Source: Gordionus sp. m RMFG-2023
Lineage: Eukaryota; Nematomorpha; Gordioida; Chordodea; Parachordodidae
NCBI RefSeq assembly: GCF_954871325.1
Contig: NC_088776.1
Location: 15,500,052-15,564,051, forward strand
Reading direction: 5' to 3'
DNA: 64,000 bases
A program made the position numbers and the translations under genes. The notes below the pieces were generated by a model. That model did not search any database. It was not told the origin of the DNA and saw nothing but the letters and a program-made list of their open reading frames with translations. This document shows positions 49,314 through 61,225 of this stretch, piece by piece (the first letter of the stretch is position 1; every line of letters starts with the position of its first letter).

Positions 49314-51030
49314 GGGAATATCGCTGATATTTGTGTCGATTCTAAAATTTGGTAAAATCTTGTATCTTGAATCTAATATACGGATTATTTATCTGTATCA
49401 TAATCAACTTTGTATTCAAAAAGGTACAAATACTTTAAAAAATAGTTAATTTATAATATTAACATTTAAAATGATATTTTTTTAAATCGCTTTATTCATT
49501 ACAATAACACAGTAATAGGCTAAAACTGCAGAGGTTATCAAATCAAAACCATTTAAGGAAAACTATTTTTACCATGCTCTACGCGATGAAATAACATGTT
49601 AGACAGCTTTTCTAGTTTATTAAAATTTAAAAGCGAACTCCCATAATTATGTGAAAAATTAGAATTTCCAAAACTAAGTTATTGAAAAGCAATATTTAGA
49701 AGAATAAAGCTATATAATATAAAAATCGTTAATGATTGGCAAAATATTAAGTGAAATCAATTGCTATTATATAAAATCCCTTATGTCATTAAAAACCCAC
49801 AAATTTATTTCAAACGGTCTGCTTGGCTATTGCAGTAAAAAATTCTTTAAATAGAAGATTTAAAAATATATATTAATTTGATAATAAGTGTTGTTAATTT
49901 GCTTGGTCGTAAAATTTACGACCCAATTTTGTGCTCAGGCCTGTTCTGAGCACGAACCCTGAGCTCAGACCCGGGGTTCTGACCCATGGTTTAGACACAG
50001 ACCTGAGATCTAGATCCGGGGTTCAGACCCGGCACAAAAACCATTTTATGAGTAAAGGATTCATAAATAGAATTTATTTTCTTGCTAAACATAAAAAATG
50101 TTTTATGATTATTTGGATTTGCCATGTCTGCTATATAATTATAATGGCAATATATGATTTATTATTTAGAATAAGTTGTTAAAATTTGGAAAATAAAATA
50201 TATAAAAATTTTATTTTAAATTAAAAGTGGGAATTTCAGAAAAACTATTGAATGGGACAAACAAAACAACTTATAATAAATCACAATATAATAAATTGTG
50301 ATAATTTATTTTGCGGGAGAATTATGAAAATCGAGTTTGTAAAAAATGGCTTAGTTACCCCCCACCCCCTCCTCATTAATTCTTAAATACTTTATAAATA
50401 TAATAACAAAGTAAGTTACGTGTTGTAATATTTTTCAAAGAAAATACATGTTCGCATATTTTTAAGCGTGGGGATTAATATGCTTTTAGATCTTATATTT
50501 TGGAAAATCATAGAAAATAGAGAGCATAACAATCTTCTAAACAAGATATTAATATCTAACGGTATTTTTTAATATATTTATCAAATTACAACATCCATCA
50601 ATTGATAGTTTTTGTTCCAAGGTCATACTCTGGAAATAGAATTATTAAAATAAATATACAAAATAAAAATTTAAAACAAAATAAATATATAAAGAGAGAT
50701 AAAAGATAAGAATAAAGTAAAGAGTGAAAATAATTATAATTTATTTTTTATATACCTAGACGATTTTTTTAAATTTTATATTTAAATATTATCTCTTTCC
50801 TGCCTCCCCTACCCCCTGCCTTGATGAAAGAAAAAAATATTATTTACTTTTCTTTTCTTTTTATTTTACTTTTTATTCCTTATTATTTTCTTTCATATTT
50901 TTTTAAAAATTGCTAAATTATTTTAAAAAAATAGAAAGTAAATTTTTTATTTTGTATTTTCCATTTTAATAATTCAATTTTTATATACAATTTTTCATTG
51001 TAATAACTATAGTTGTACATTTGCTCAAAA
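49314..51030. other. Repeat-derived and AT-rich spacer
   Basis: Nothing coding was recognised. A single detached end of the 52458-53383 family lies at 49890-50040 (GTTGTTAATTTGCTTGG, then AGACCCGGGG-like blocks), and the frame at 49931-50182 is an artefact of it. A motif CTGCCTTGATGAAAGAAAAAAAT at about 50817 recurs at about 51285. Confidence 0.45.
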
Positions 51031-51035
51031 TAAAA

Positions 51036-51205
51036 AGATCTTCAAAGATCTCAAAGATCTAGATCTTTGAAGATCGTAAAATTTGAAGATCTTTTATTTA
51101 TAAAAAAATTTGAGCAACGATCTTCAAAGATCTTGAAGATCGTAAAATTTGAAGATCTTTTATTTTTTAAAAATTTTGTGTAACGATCTTCAAAGATCTT
51201 CATGA
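51036..51205. repeat. GATCTTCAAAGATCTT palindromic tandem repeat
   Basis: Two to three units of about 66 bp, each with the self-complementary core AGATCTTTGAAGATCT or ATCTTCAAAGAT. The minus-strand frame here is repeat text. Confidence 0.7.
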
Positions 51206-51600
51206 TTTTTATTTTTTTACCCCTTATCCAGATGTTTTTCAATTTTATTAATATAATATTTCTTTTATGTTTTATATCTCTCCTCCTGCCTTGATGAAAG
51301 AAAAAAATAAATTTTATTTAAAAAAAAATATTGACACAGCATGTTTCTAAAATTTTTGATGGCTTTATTATTAGATTGCAAAATATTAAAAAAAGAGTGC
51401 CTACAAAGAATATTTTTTTTGATTGATATAAGAGTTTTTAATATTATCATTGAAAAGTGAAATAATTTTTATTTATTTGAATTGTAAAAAAAATATTTAA
51501 AAATTTATTGAAAAGCTTCCTTTTCTTCCGAAATTTTTTAAAAAAAATAAAATTATAACTGTTTCCAATGAGAGTGTAGGTAGTGTTGCATATTATATAA

Positions 51601-51860
51601 TAGTAAAGATGTGCTAAACCCATATTTAAAAAAAATTGGGTTTGGGCTTTGTCGGTTCTAAAAAAAATTTTTTAAATTCCGGCCAGGTCGGGTAGTGCCT
51701 TGGAAATTTTTTAAAATAAATATAAATATATGAATAATTATAAAAAATTAATTTTTGCTGGCTGTGCTGGTAAAATTTTTTTAATCGGGTTCGAGCCGGA
51801 AACATTTTTTAAAAATTTTGGGTTGGGCTTGAAAAATTAGGCCCTATGCAGATCACTATA
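51601..51860. mobile_element. Miniature element of the GGGCTTGG/GGCCCGG type
   Basis: The left end (TAAAGATGTGCTAAACCC) and the right end (reverse complement TAGTGATCTGCATAGGGCC) enclose blocks such as TTGGGTTTGGGC and CCGGCCAGGTCGGG with T/A runs. It resembles the copies at 4.36 and 12.86 kb. Confidence 0.5.
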
Positions 51861-52457
51861 ATACATTATTATAATATATTTTCCTCTCGCTAATTAATAA
51901 GTAATTACTATGTTTAAGATAACACATTTGCATTTTATATATCCAGTAATAAATTTTTATTTCATTTTTTTAAAAATTTTTAAATCAAAATATAAATCTT
52001 TTTTTTTTGTGAGTTTTAAAAATAATTTCCGGTATTGAAAAAAAGGAATCAAAAAAACAGACCGGTCTATGGGTCTTGGAAACTTTCTTAGAAAGTGTGT
52101 CAGCATACCCTGGCTTAATAAATTAGTATCGCTATGCCAATTCCCCTTACTACTAGTTCAGAATGAGGTGCTAACTTTCTTTTAATTTCATCGCTATTTT
52201 TTAATATTGATTTTTTAAATAATTTTAGAAATGTATCTATTGGACATATATATTTGATATTCAAATTTAGCTTATTTTAAGGGTATATAATATGACAAAT
52301 ATATCATATCATTCTGATTTTATTGGTGGTTTTTATGACATTTCCTAGACATCTTGGGAAAGTGTTAATTTTGTTTTACTTTTATTTTTAAAATCGCAAC
52401 TTGCTATTTTATATCGTTGTAAATAGTAAAAGCATGACTTTTACTTAATATTAAAGT

Positions 52458-53383
52458 GTTGTTAATTGGTTGGTTGTATAAAACCAGACCCGGGGTTTGG
52501 GTCTAAAAAATCGACCAAACCAGCTCTGAGCACAGACCCGGGGTTCAGACCCGGAGTCCAGACCCGGGGTTCAGAACCTCATTAAGATAAATTATCCTTA
52601 ATAAATAATACGAATATCCAAAAGTATTCTAATTATCTCAATCAAATTTAGGAACTAATGTTATCAAATATATATGTCCAAAAAAACAAAAGCAATCCTT
52701 TATTTTTTTGGTTATATTTTTTTTTCTATTTTTCTTCCATTATTTGTAATATAAAACTTTTAGATATTTTATGTCTTGAATAGCCGCGAAATCCAAATTA
52801 AAATATTTTTCAATAAATTAGTCTTTTAGTCGACTAAATTTAGTTGATTAACATCACTGCCCATATTGATATATTGTGATGATAAAAATATTCCTGACCC
52901 CTCAAAACCTAGATCCGCTCACAGAAATAATAATTATGATTGCAGTCACAATATAATTAAATTAACTGTTATTTGACGCCCATAGTACTTTGTGTTGCTA
53001 AAAAATATTCCTGACCCATCAAGACTTAGAACCGCCCCCTTAGAATAATAATTAAGATTAAAATCAAGATATAATTAAAACACCTATTATTTGATACCCA
53101 TTTTATTATTTTGTGATGATAAAAATATTCCTGACCCCCTCAAGCCTTAGATTAGCCCATCAAGAGGAAACACTTGTCCTCCTATAGATCTTTTGATTCG
53201 CTCTCGATTGATATATCTATTGAACATATATACTTTCCTAAGTTCAACAAAAAAATAACTATAAGTTTTTGCTCCAGGTCTGAACCTCCGGTCTGTGCGC
53301 GGGGTTCGTGCTCAAAGCTGGTTTAGTATATTTTTAGACCTAAATCCCGGGTCTCGGTTTTACACAACCAACCAAATAATAAC
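52458..53383. mobile_element. 926-bp element with about 95-bp terminal inverted repeats
   Basis: The left end GTTGTTAATTGGTTGGTTGT mirrors the right end (reverse complement GTTATTATTTGGTTGGTTGT). Both continue with TAAAACC, ACCCGGG, GGTCTAAAAA and AAACCAGCT.TGAGCAC blocks. The interior (52858-53155) holds 2.5 copies of a 123-bp tandem repeat marked by AAAAATATTCCTGACCC. No coding content. Confidence 0.8.
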
Positions 53384-53510
53384 TAAAATTTTTAGCCATT
53401 GTTTCTTACCCCTACCTTAAAAATAGTTGGATCGATTAGGAAAGAAAAAAAATATGCCTTCCGGATATACACGAATCTTTAATTATTTTTAAAATTATAA
53501 TGAAATTAAT

Positions 53511-53636
53511 ATGTCATCAAATTCTTCAAATGATGAAAATGATGATTATTTTTATTTTAAAAGTACCACATCCAATTCAAATAATTCAGTAAATGATAAT
53601 GAATTAGAGGTTTTAAATTCTAAGAAAGATGACTAG
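53511..53636 (+). CDS. Short acidic Ser/Asn-rich open frame, unidentified
   Basis: An ATG-to-TAG frame of 41 codons reads MSSNSSNDENDDYFYFKSTT, then SNSNNSVNDNELEVLN. The composition looks like the acidic start of a protein rather than random AT-rich text, yet there is no continuation that I could splice on. It could be a first exon, a transposon N-terminus or chance. Very weak call. Confidence 0.2.
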   Translation: MSSNSSNDENDDYFYFKSTTSNSNNSVNDNELEVLNSKKDD

Positions 53637-53954
53637 TTCAAAAATAATATACTAATTTATTAAAATAAAAATATTTAATAAATTTAACACAATATTACCA
53701 TCATCTGCTCCCTGGAACTATTATTCAGCTTTGCTAATACGGTCAATAGACAAATCGTCAAAGGCTAGACGACAAATTGTTTGAAAAATTAATAATATTA
53801 AAAATTAATACTGATTTATGATGTTGATTAAATTTTTGTTCTGATATTGTTTTCATTATTATACTCTATAATTTTTAAAAATATATATTTATATGGGCAT
53901 GTCAAATCACATTATTTATAAAATATTTTTTGGGATATTATTTTAAGCACATTT

Positions 53955-55840
53955 ATAGAGATATAAAACAAAAATAAACATTTTTCAATTCATATTACTA
54001 GCAAATTTGATCAATCAAATATTAAATAAGTGGTCGGGTTTGAGTTCGGCAATTGGTGAAATCAAAATATTCTTTAAGAAAAAAATAATGCTTAGCACGT
54101 AAATTTACACATATCAAATAAAGATTTTTCTATGGATAACGCCAGAAATATAATATTTAGTCATTGTGTCGGTTATCGGTCAAAACTCGATATTTTAAAA
54201 ATATTTTTTGAATAACGTTTTACATGTATTTATATAGAATTGAAATATTTAGAGCAGTGGCGGTAGGCAGTTCAACCTTCGGGGAGGGGAGGATCGACTG
54301 AGTTTGATGGTCCTGGATTTTCGGAGAAGGTGACAGGGGGACCTGATTTTGCCTGCAATCGTACTAAATACTACATAAAAAAGGGAGTGAGTACCATCGG
54401 TAATTCATTATAAGGCGACCACAGTCCCTTATAGGGTCGTTTACATAACCCTGACGGCAACCACCACCCTGCAGGTTGAGTGCGGATTTCGTCCTAATAA
54501 AAGTTGAAATTAAATGGAACGGCATTCGCCGCACCGCTGGATTAAATAGGATCTGAGTCCTAAAATTACATTAATCAATAAGGAACGACATTCGCCGCAC
54601 CGCAGGATTAGTGCAGATTTAAGTCCTAAATTAATTTGATAAATAAGGAACGGCACATGCTGCACCGTAGGATAAGTGCGGATTTAAGTCCTAAATTAAA
54701 TTAAAAGAATAAGGAACGGCATTCGCCTACTACTGGATTAGAGCGGATTTAAATTTACCTAATCGGGAGTCATCATAGTCGATGGTATATGAGGTAAGTA
54801 AAATCTAGTTGCCAATGATTTATTAACTTTCAGTAATAAGTAAAACAAATTTTTCGTCGTAGTTTACATAAAAAAACTAATGAACACGATTATTTTCACC
54901 TATATATATATACCAAAAGTGGGTTGATAACAACTTGACATAAAAGATATAACTATTTGCACAATAAAGTTGTATTATAATAGATTTTACACTTATTGGC
55001 CATCCTTAAATCTGGCTTGGACCAGTTTCAAGTGGGTTTTGGTCGATGGGAAAAAAATATCATAACAAGGTTTTATAAATTTTAATGTCGCATAAAAAAA
55101 AAGAATGCAAAGAACAATGATATACAAAAACAAAAGGGATAACTAATGACAAAAAAAAACTTGGGGGAGAATTGGTAAGAAAAAAATACTGTTTATATTC
55201 CTTTTTCTTTAAACACACGCGAATAAAACAAAAATGAACATTTTTCAATTAATATTACTAGCAAATTTGGTGCATACAATATTTAATAAGCGATCGGTTG
55301 TGAGTGTGGCAATCGATCGAATCACAATATTTCTAAAATATTTTTTAGGATAATGTTTTACGCGTAAATATAAGAATTGGAAACAAAAATGAAGCGATTT
55401 CGATCGATAAAACACCACCATGTACCTAAAAGTGTGCAGTTATTTTTCGATTCTAAACCCGCCCATAAATTAAATGTCAAAGAAACATATCATTTTTTAA
55501 ATTTTTAGTTTTCCACATTTATCTACACCCAAATACAAAAAAACGCTAACCAATCATTCGGGTTTCCTAAAATGACACTTTCATATTTATGCATTTAACG
55601 CTTTCTTTTGGATATATATTTGTTAAATTTTAAAATTGGATAATAAAATTTGAAATCTAATAAGCTAGTAAATATAATTTTTCCATTAATATTATATAAA
55701 ATAGAATTATATACTATTGGATATTTAATCTCTATTATTATTTAATAAAAAACTGATTTAAATATATTTAAAAAAAATGCTTCTGAAAATTATTTTTATA
55801 ATAATATTATATAATAAAATTTTGATTAATTTCTTTTTAG
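53955..55840. repeat. Left arm of a large inverted repeat, interrupted
   Basis: 53955-54250 and 55225-55840 together mirror 60430-61225. Shared marks are TTCAATT-ATATTACTAGCAAATTTG, GATAACGCCAG.AATA, TTATTTTTCGATTCTAAACC and AAATGTCAAAGAAAC. About 970 bp, starting CAGTGGCGGTAGGCAG at 54255, is inserted between the two halves. Confidence 0.65.
54470..54760. repeat. GC-richer tandem repeat, unit about 68 bp
   Basis: Four imperfect units carry GGAACGGCATTCGCCGCACCG and GTGCGGATTTAAGTCCTAAATT. The array lies inside the insertion within the left arm. The units can be followed from 54471 to about 54755. Confidence 0.7.
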
Positions 55841-55983
55841 TATTATAGTTTTCGCAATGCAATTTAGTCATACCATCTTTATCATCTTATATTTGTCATT
55901 TTCTACAAATATTTTCATTTTTTTATAATTTTATATTATAAGCAAATTTTGTTAAAAAATAAATTGATAATTTTGATTTTGTC

Positions 55984-57694
55984 CAGAGTTGGGCAGATCC
56001 TCCGAAAAAGAATCTAAATACAGGTACAGATTCTTTCTGAAAAATGAATCTTAGATACGGATACTAGTATCTTTTTCAATATTAAAAAGATACAAGATAG
56101 ATACTAGTATCTTTTTCAATATTAAAAAGATACAAGATAAAAGATTCTTTTGCCTAATTAGTGTATCTTAAATACAAGATACTTTTAAATTATCATTATC
56201 AATTAAATTAGAATAGTTTATAAAATACAGTTTTTATTATATTTGTAAAGAAAACTTATGCATATAATAAGAATATTTACAATAATTAATAAAATATTTA
56301 CAATAATTAATAAAATATTTACAATAATTAATAAAATATTTACAATAATTAATAAAATATTTAATGATGAGTTAATTATAATAATCAAGCATTTTAATAT
56401 TAGTAATAGCACATTCTTAGCATAGATATGGAAGGGAGACTAGTATTTTTAATGGGAGTTTATTAATTTGCAAAAGAGTATTTAAAACAGATTCATTATT
56501 TTATAAGATAATCAAATTTTTCAAATAATTTATCATTAGACCTTTGCCGTTTTGCCTACTTAACATTGTGCCAAAACTAAATTATCATTCAATTGGGATG
56601 AAGGTATTGCAGTTTAATATTTATTAAAGGATAATAGTTAAGCATTTATAATGTATTTCGACTTTATTTAATATAATGTAAAACCTCAAGTTCAATGTCA
56701 TTTGTATTATTGAACTCAGCAATTTGTTTCAACAAAAGAAAAATAATCATCATTTTATTTATTAGATGTTAAATCTATCGGTATTATAGTTTGAGCTTGA
56801 TTATATACTCTGGTACTACATTTAGGGATTCTTTTATTAATATATTTTGAAAGTATTTGTTTTTATCATCTGACTCAATTCATTCTTAAAATATGGATGT
56901 GATATTGATGTCAAAAAAGCCTCATTATATTCAAATCATAGGAAAATATTTTCTTAAAATCTATTGCCCATACCACCTTAGGCAGCTTTTAATAAAGGTA
57001 ACAATATTGTAACCTTGAATATTTAAGATAACCTATGCCCCTTTTAACCACACATAAATAATATACTTTAAGATGTTTAACTAAATTTGTGTTTAACCAT
57101 TTATGATTTTTTTGTTTATACGGGTTTTAAATCTAGTTTGTACATTGTCTTTTTTTAACTTTTATTTTTAAAAATTTTCATACAAAATTTTAAGATTAGG
57201 ATTTGATTCATGGGAACTTATTTGCATAATTTAACACTACCATGAGGGTTAATCATCCTAAAAATTAAAACAATGTTACATAAAATTGGTAATGATATTC
57301 TATCGAGTTACATTTATATATAAAATATAATCTTTACTTATTTCGTTTTGGTGTTGTTATTTTTATCTATCTACCTTAATATGAGTTGTAAATTTTCCAG
57401 CTAATTTTGATTGTCATTATATTTAAAATATTGAAAAAAATAATGAAATTAATACAAGATTCTCAAAGAAAATAAGATATATACTGTGATATGTAAAATT
57501 TTAAACATGAATATGAAAAAGAATTTGTATCTGTGTCTTTTGTTAAGAAAATGAAAATGATACAAGATTTTTTTCAGAATAAAGGATCTTTGATACAGAT
57601 ACTAGTATTTTATTAAAAATGTCAAGAAGATACTGAGTACAAGATACAAATCCTGTATCTTAGATACAAGTATTCGCGGTACTGCCCAACTCTG
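55984..57694. mobile_element. 1.7-kb hAT element, CAGAGTTGGGCAG ends
   Basis: The left end CAGAGTTGGGCAGATCC mirrors the right end (reverse complement CAGAGTTGGGCAGTACC). Flanking 8-mers ATTTTGTC and ATTTTATT agree at 6 of 8. Just inside are many copies of AAGATAC/AGATACAAGATAC on both sides. A 21-bp tandem repeat (4 units) lies at 56281-56362. On the minus strand at about 56900 the text FLTSISHPYFKNELSQMI recalls the conserved hAT 'hPxFK' segment, so a decayed transposase may be present. Confidence 0.7.
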
Positions 57695-58300
57695 ATTTTA
57701 TTTAGAGTTTTTAAGATAGTACAATATATCTTAGATACTTTTTTTAAAACAAGATACAAATGGTTAAAACGAGAGATTTTAAATAATAAATGCATATACA
57801 AATTATTAAGATATATCTATAATTAATTCTAGCATCTTATTTTAAATTAATATTTAGAAATCTACACAATCTAGTTTCCAATATAATTTAAAATGTCATC
57901 GATAGAGATTGATATAAAAGATATGGGTGCAGATAATATATACAAAGTTAATTCTCTGTACAATGATATGTAATTTCCTTCATGAGATATCGCACAAAAT
58001 TTATTCTCGAAAAAAAAACAAGGTATAAATATCATTGTAAGATGTGCCAAGTAAATTTTATCCTAAATAGTAACTTCAAAGAGGAAATATTTTTATATCC
58101 TCAAACTTAAAAATATAATATGAATAGAACATAGATGAGTTTATGTGATAGTTGATTTTCTAACCCAGTCTATGACAATAACATATTTAAGAATTTTATT
58201 ATAAATTAAAATTACAAGAAATATATTAGCATCTCATTTTATCACTTAAGGATTATTATGTACCTAACTACTCGTATATATAATAACCATTTTTTGTCCC

Positions 58301-59620
58301 TTATCTGTGATACATCCTCACTGATATTTTAATTTAACATGTTTAGGATATATTTTTTTAGCTATTTCCTTTAAAAAAATTTGAAAAAGTTCAAAAATAG
58401 CGATTATGACAATTGCCACCTATCTATGATACATCCTCACTGAATTTTAAATTTAACATGTTTAGAATATATATTTTTAGCTATTTCCTTTAAAAAAATT
58501 GAAAAAAGTTCAAAAATAAAGATTATGACAATTGTCACCTATCTATGATACATCCTCACTGAATTTTTAATTTAACATGTTTAGAATATATATTTTTAGC
58601 TATTTCCTTTAAAAAATTAAAAAAGGTTCAAAAATAACGAATATGACAAATGTCACCTATCTATGATACATCCTCACTGAATTTTTAATTTAACATGTTT
58701 AGAATATATATTTTTAGCTATTTCCTTTAAAAAAATTTGAAAAAGTTCAAAAATAGCGATTATGACAATTGTCACCTATCTATGATACATCCTCACTGAA
58801 TTTTAAATTTAACATGTTTAGAATATATATTTTTAGCTATTTCCTTTAAAAAAATTAAAAAAAGTTCAAAAATAACAATTATGACAATTGTCACCTATCT
58901 ATGATTCATCCTCACTGAATTTTAAATTTAACATGTTTAGAATATATATTTTTAGCTATTTCCTTTAAAAAAATTGAAAAAAGTTCAAAAATAACGATTA
59001 TGACAATTGTCACCTATCTATGATACATCCTCACTGAATTTTTAATTTAACATGTTTAGAATATATATTTTTAGCTATTTCCTTTAAAAAAATTGAAAAA
59101 AGTTCAAAAATAACGATTATGACAATTGTCACCTATCTATGATACATCCTCACTGAATTTTAAATTTAACATGTTTAGAATATATATTTTTAGCTATTTC
59201 CTTTAAAAAAATTTGAAAAAGTTCAAAAATAGCGATTATGACAATTGTCACCTATATATGATATATCCTCACTGAATTTTAAATTTAACATGTTTAGAAT
59301 ATATATTTTTAGCTATTTCCTTTAAAAAAATTGAAAAAAGTTCAAAAATAACGATTATGACAATTGTCACCTATCTATGATACATCCTCACTGAATTTTT
59401 AATTTAACATGTTCAGAATATATATTTTTAGCAATTTGCTATAAAAAAACTCAAAAAAGTTCAAAAATGTCGATTATGACAATTGTCACTTATCTATGAT
59501 ACATCTTCACTGAAATTTTGATTTAACATGTCTACAATATATATTTTTATCTAATTCATTTAAAAAAGTTCAAAAATAACCATCATAACAAATGGCTCTT
59601 TTCTATGGTACATCTTTACT
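58301..59620. repeat. Satellite array, 119-bp unit, about 11 copies
   Basis: GATACATCCTCACTGAA recurs at 58309, 58428, 58547, 58665 and onward at 118-119 bp spacing. Most units contain the perfect 12-bp palindrome TGACAATTGTCA and a stretch TTTAGCTATTTCCTTTAAAA. Inner units are very alike; the first and the last two have decayed, which suggests homogenisation in the middle. Confidence 0.9.
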
Positions 59621-59769
59621 TAAAAATTTTAAAAAATAACTATGATGGAATAGTTAAATCAGAGCGTTATAATTTAAAGAAGCTTTAAGAAACTTTCCCG
59701 CCTATAATATTAATATCTACTAAATGTTATTTGACTTTTGGTCGAAAAAAATGATCTAGATATTTGGTT

Positions 59770-60180
59770 AGGTGAAAAAAAGCAACCCTAACTTTAAGGC
59801 GTCTTTAAAAAAAAGGATCCATATTTTGGGTCGGATTGAATAAAACGACCCGATGTTTGAGTCTGAGTCAGAAAAACGACCCAAACTTTGAGTTGGAGTC
59901 GAAAAATACGATCTAAACTTCAAGTTGGAGTCGAAAAATACGACCCTAACTTCAAGTTTGAGTCGAAAAATACGACCCAAATTTCAAGTTTGAGTCGAAA
60001 AATACAACCCAAATTTTGAGTCGGAGTCGTAAAAAACGACCCATATTTTGGGTCGAGGTCTTTTTTTCGGCTTGAACTCGGGTCGAAGTCGAAAAAAACG
60101 ACCCAAACATTGAGTCGGAGTCGAATAAAACGACCCGAGCTTTGCGTCGGGGTCGCGACTCGCGGCGTTTTAACAACACT
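59770..60180. repeat. GAGTCGAAAAATACGACCC minisatellite
   Basis: About ten units of 36-40 bp alternate GAGTCG(A)AAAAA, ACGACCC and AAACTTTGAG. GTCGTTTTT...AAAAACGAC text makes each unit partly self-complementary. The minus-strand open frames here translate the repeat only. Confidence 0.85.
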
Positions 60181-60339
60181 ACACGCTACATTGTGATTAA
60201 GGGAACACGCGTTACTAACTATTCAAAAAAGTAATTGTTTACTCGTTACTTAAAAATTAAAATCTTATTTACAAAAAAAAAACATTTTCCCTATATATAT
60301 AATAAAAAGGGTATGATTAAATACTGCATTGCTAAACTG

Positions 60340-61225
60340 CATTGCTAAAAAGCAATTAATCATAATCAATCTTTATATAATATTTTTTTAAAAATAATTT
60401 TTATAAACATTTTTTAATGTACATAAATAAAATTGAGATTAAATATCAAATAATTTATAATTCTATTTTTACGTAATATTATTGGAAAGAAAATATATTT
60501 ACTAGCTTATTACAACTTAAATTTTATTTTTCAATTGCAAAATTTAACAAATATATATCCATAAGAGGGCGTTAAATGCATAAATATGAAAATATATTCT
60601 TAGGAAACCAGAATAATTATTGGATAGCGCTTTTTTTATAATACATGTGAAAAACCTAAATTTTTTTAAAAAAATATAGGTTTCTTTGACATTTAATTAA
60701 TGAGTAGGTTTAGAATCGAAAAATAGTAGAAAATTTGTAAGGAACATATTGCTGGCGTTATTGATCAAAATCTCTTCATTTTTGGTTTATACGTGTATAT
60801 TTAGGGGTTAAACATTATCCTATAAAATATTTTGAAAATATTATGATTTGACAGAATGCCGAGCTCAAAACCGATCACTTACTAAATATTCGATCGACCA
60901 AATTTGGTATTAATATTATTTGGAAAATGATCATTTTTGGTTTATTTATCTATAAATACGTGTAAATCATTATCCGAGAATATATTTTCAAAATATCGTG
61001 ATTTGACAGATAACCGATTTAAAACCGGGCCAATGACTAAATACTGCATTGCTGGCGTTATCCAATTAAAATACTTTATTTTTGGTTTAAGGTATTAAGC
61101 ATTATCCTAAAGGATATTTTGAAAATATCATGATTGACCGAATGCCGTTCTCAAAACCGACCACTAACTAAATATTAGATCAAATTTGATAGTAATATTA
61201 ATTGAAAAGTTCATTTTTGTAGTGT
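60340..61225. repeat. Right arm of the large inverted repeat
   Basis: The reverse complement matches 55225-55840 (inner part) and 53955-54250 (outer part) in the expected order. The outer end CACTACAAAAATGAAC corresponds to AAACAAAAATAAAC on the left. The outer part seems duplicated within this arm (CATTGCTGGCGTTAT at about 60748 and about 61028). Confidence 0.65.

Noticed and set aside
59768-60179. Two minus-strand frames rich in FDSNLKFGSYF-like repeats
   Set aside because: They are translations of the GTCGAAAAA minisatellite.
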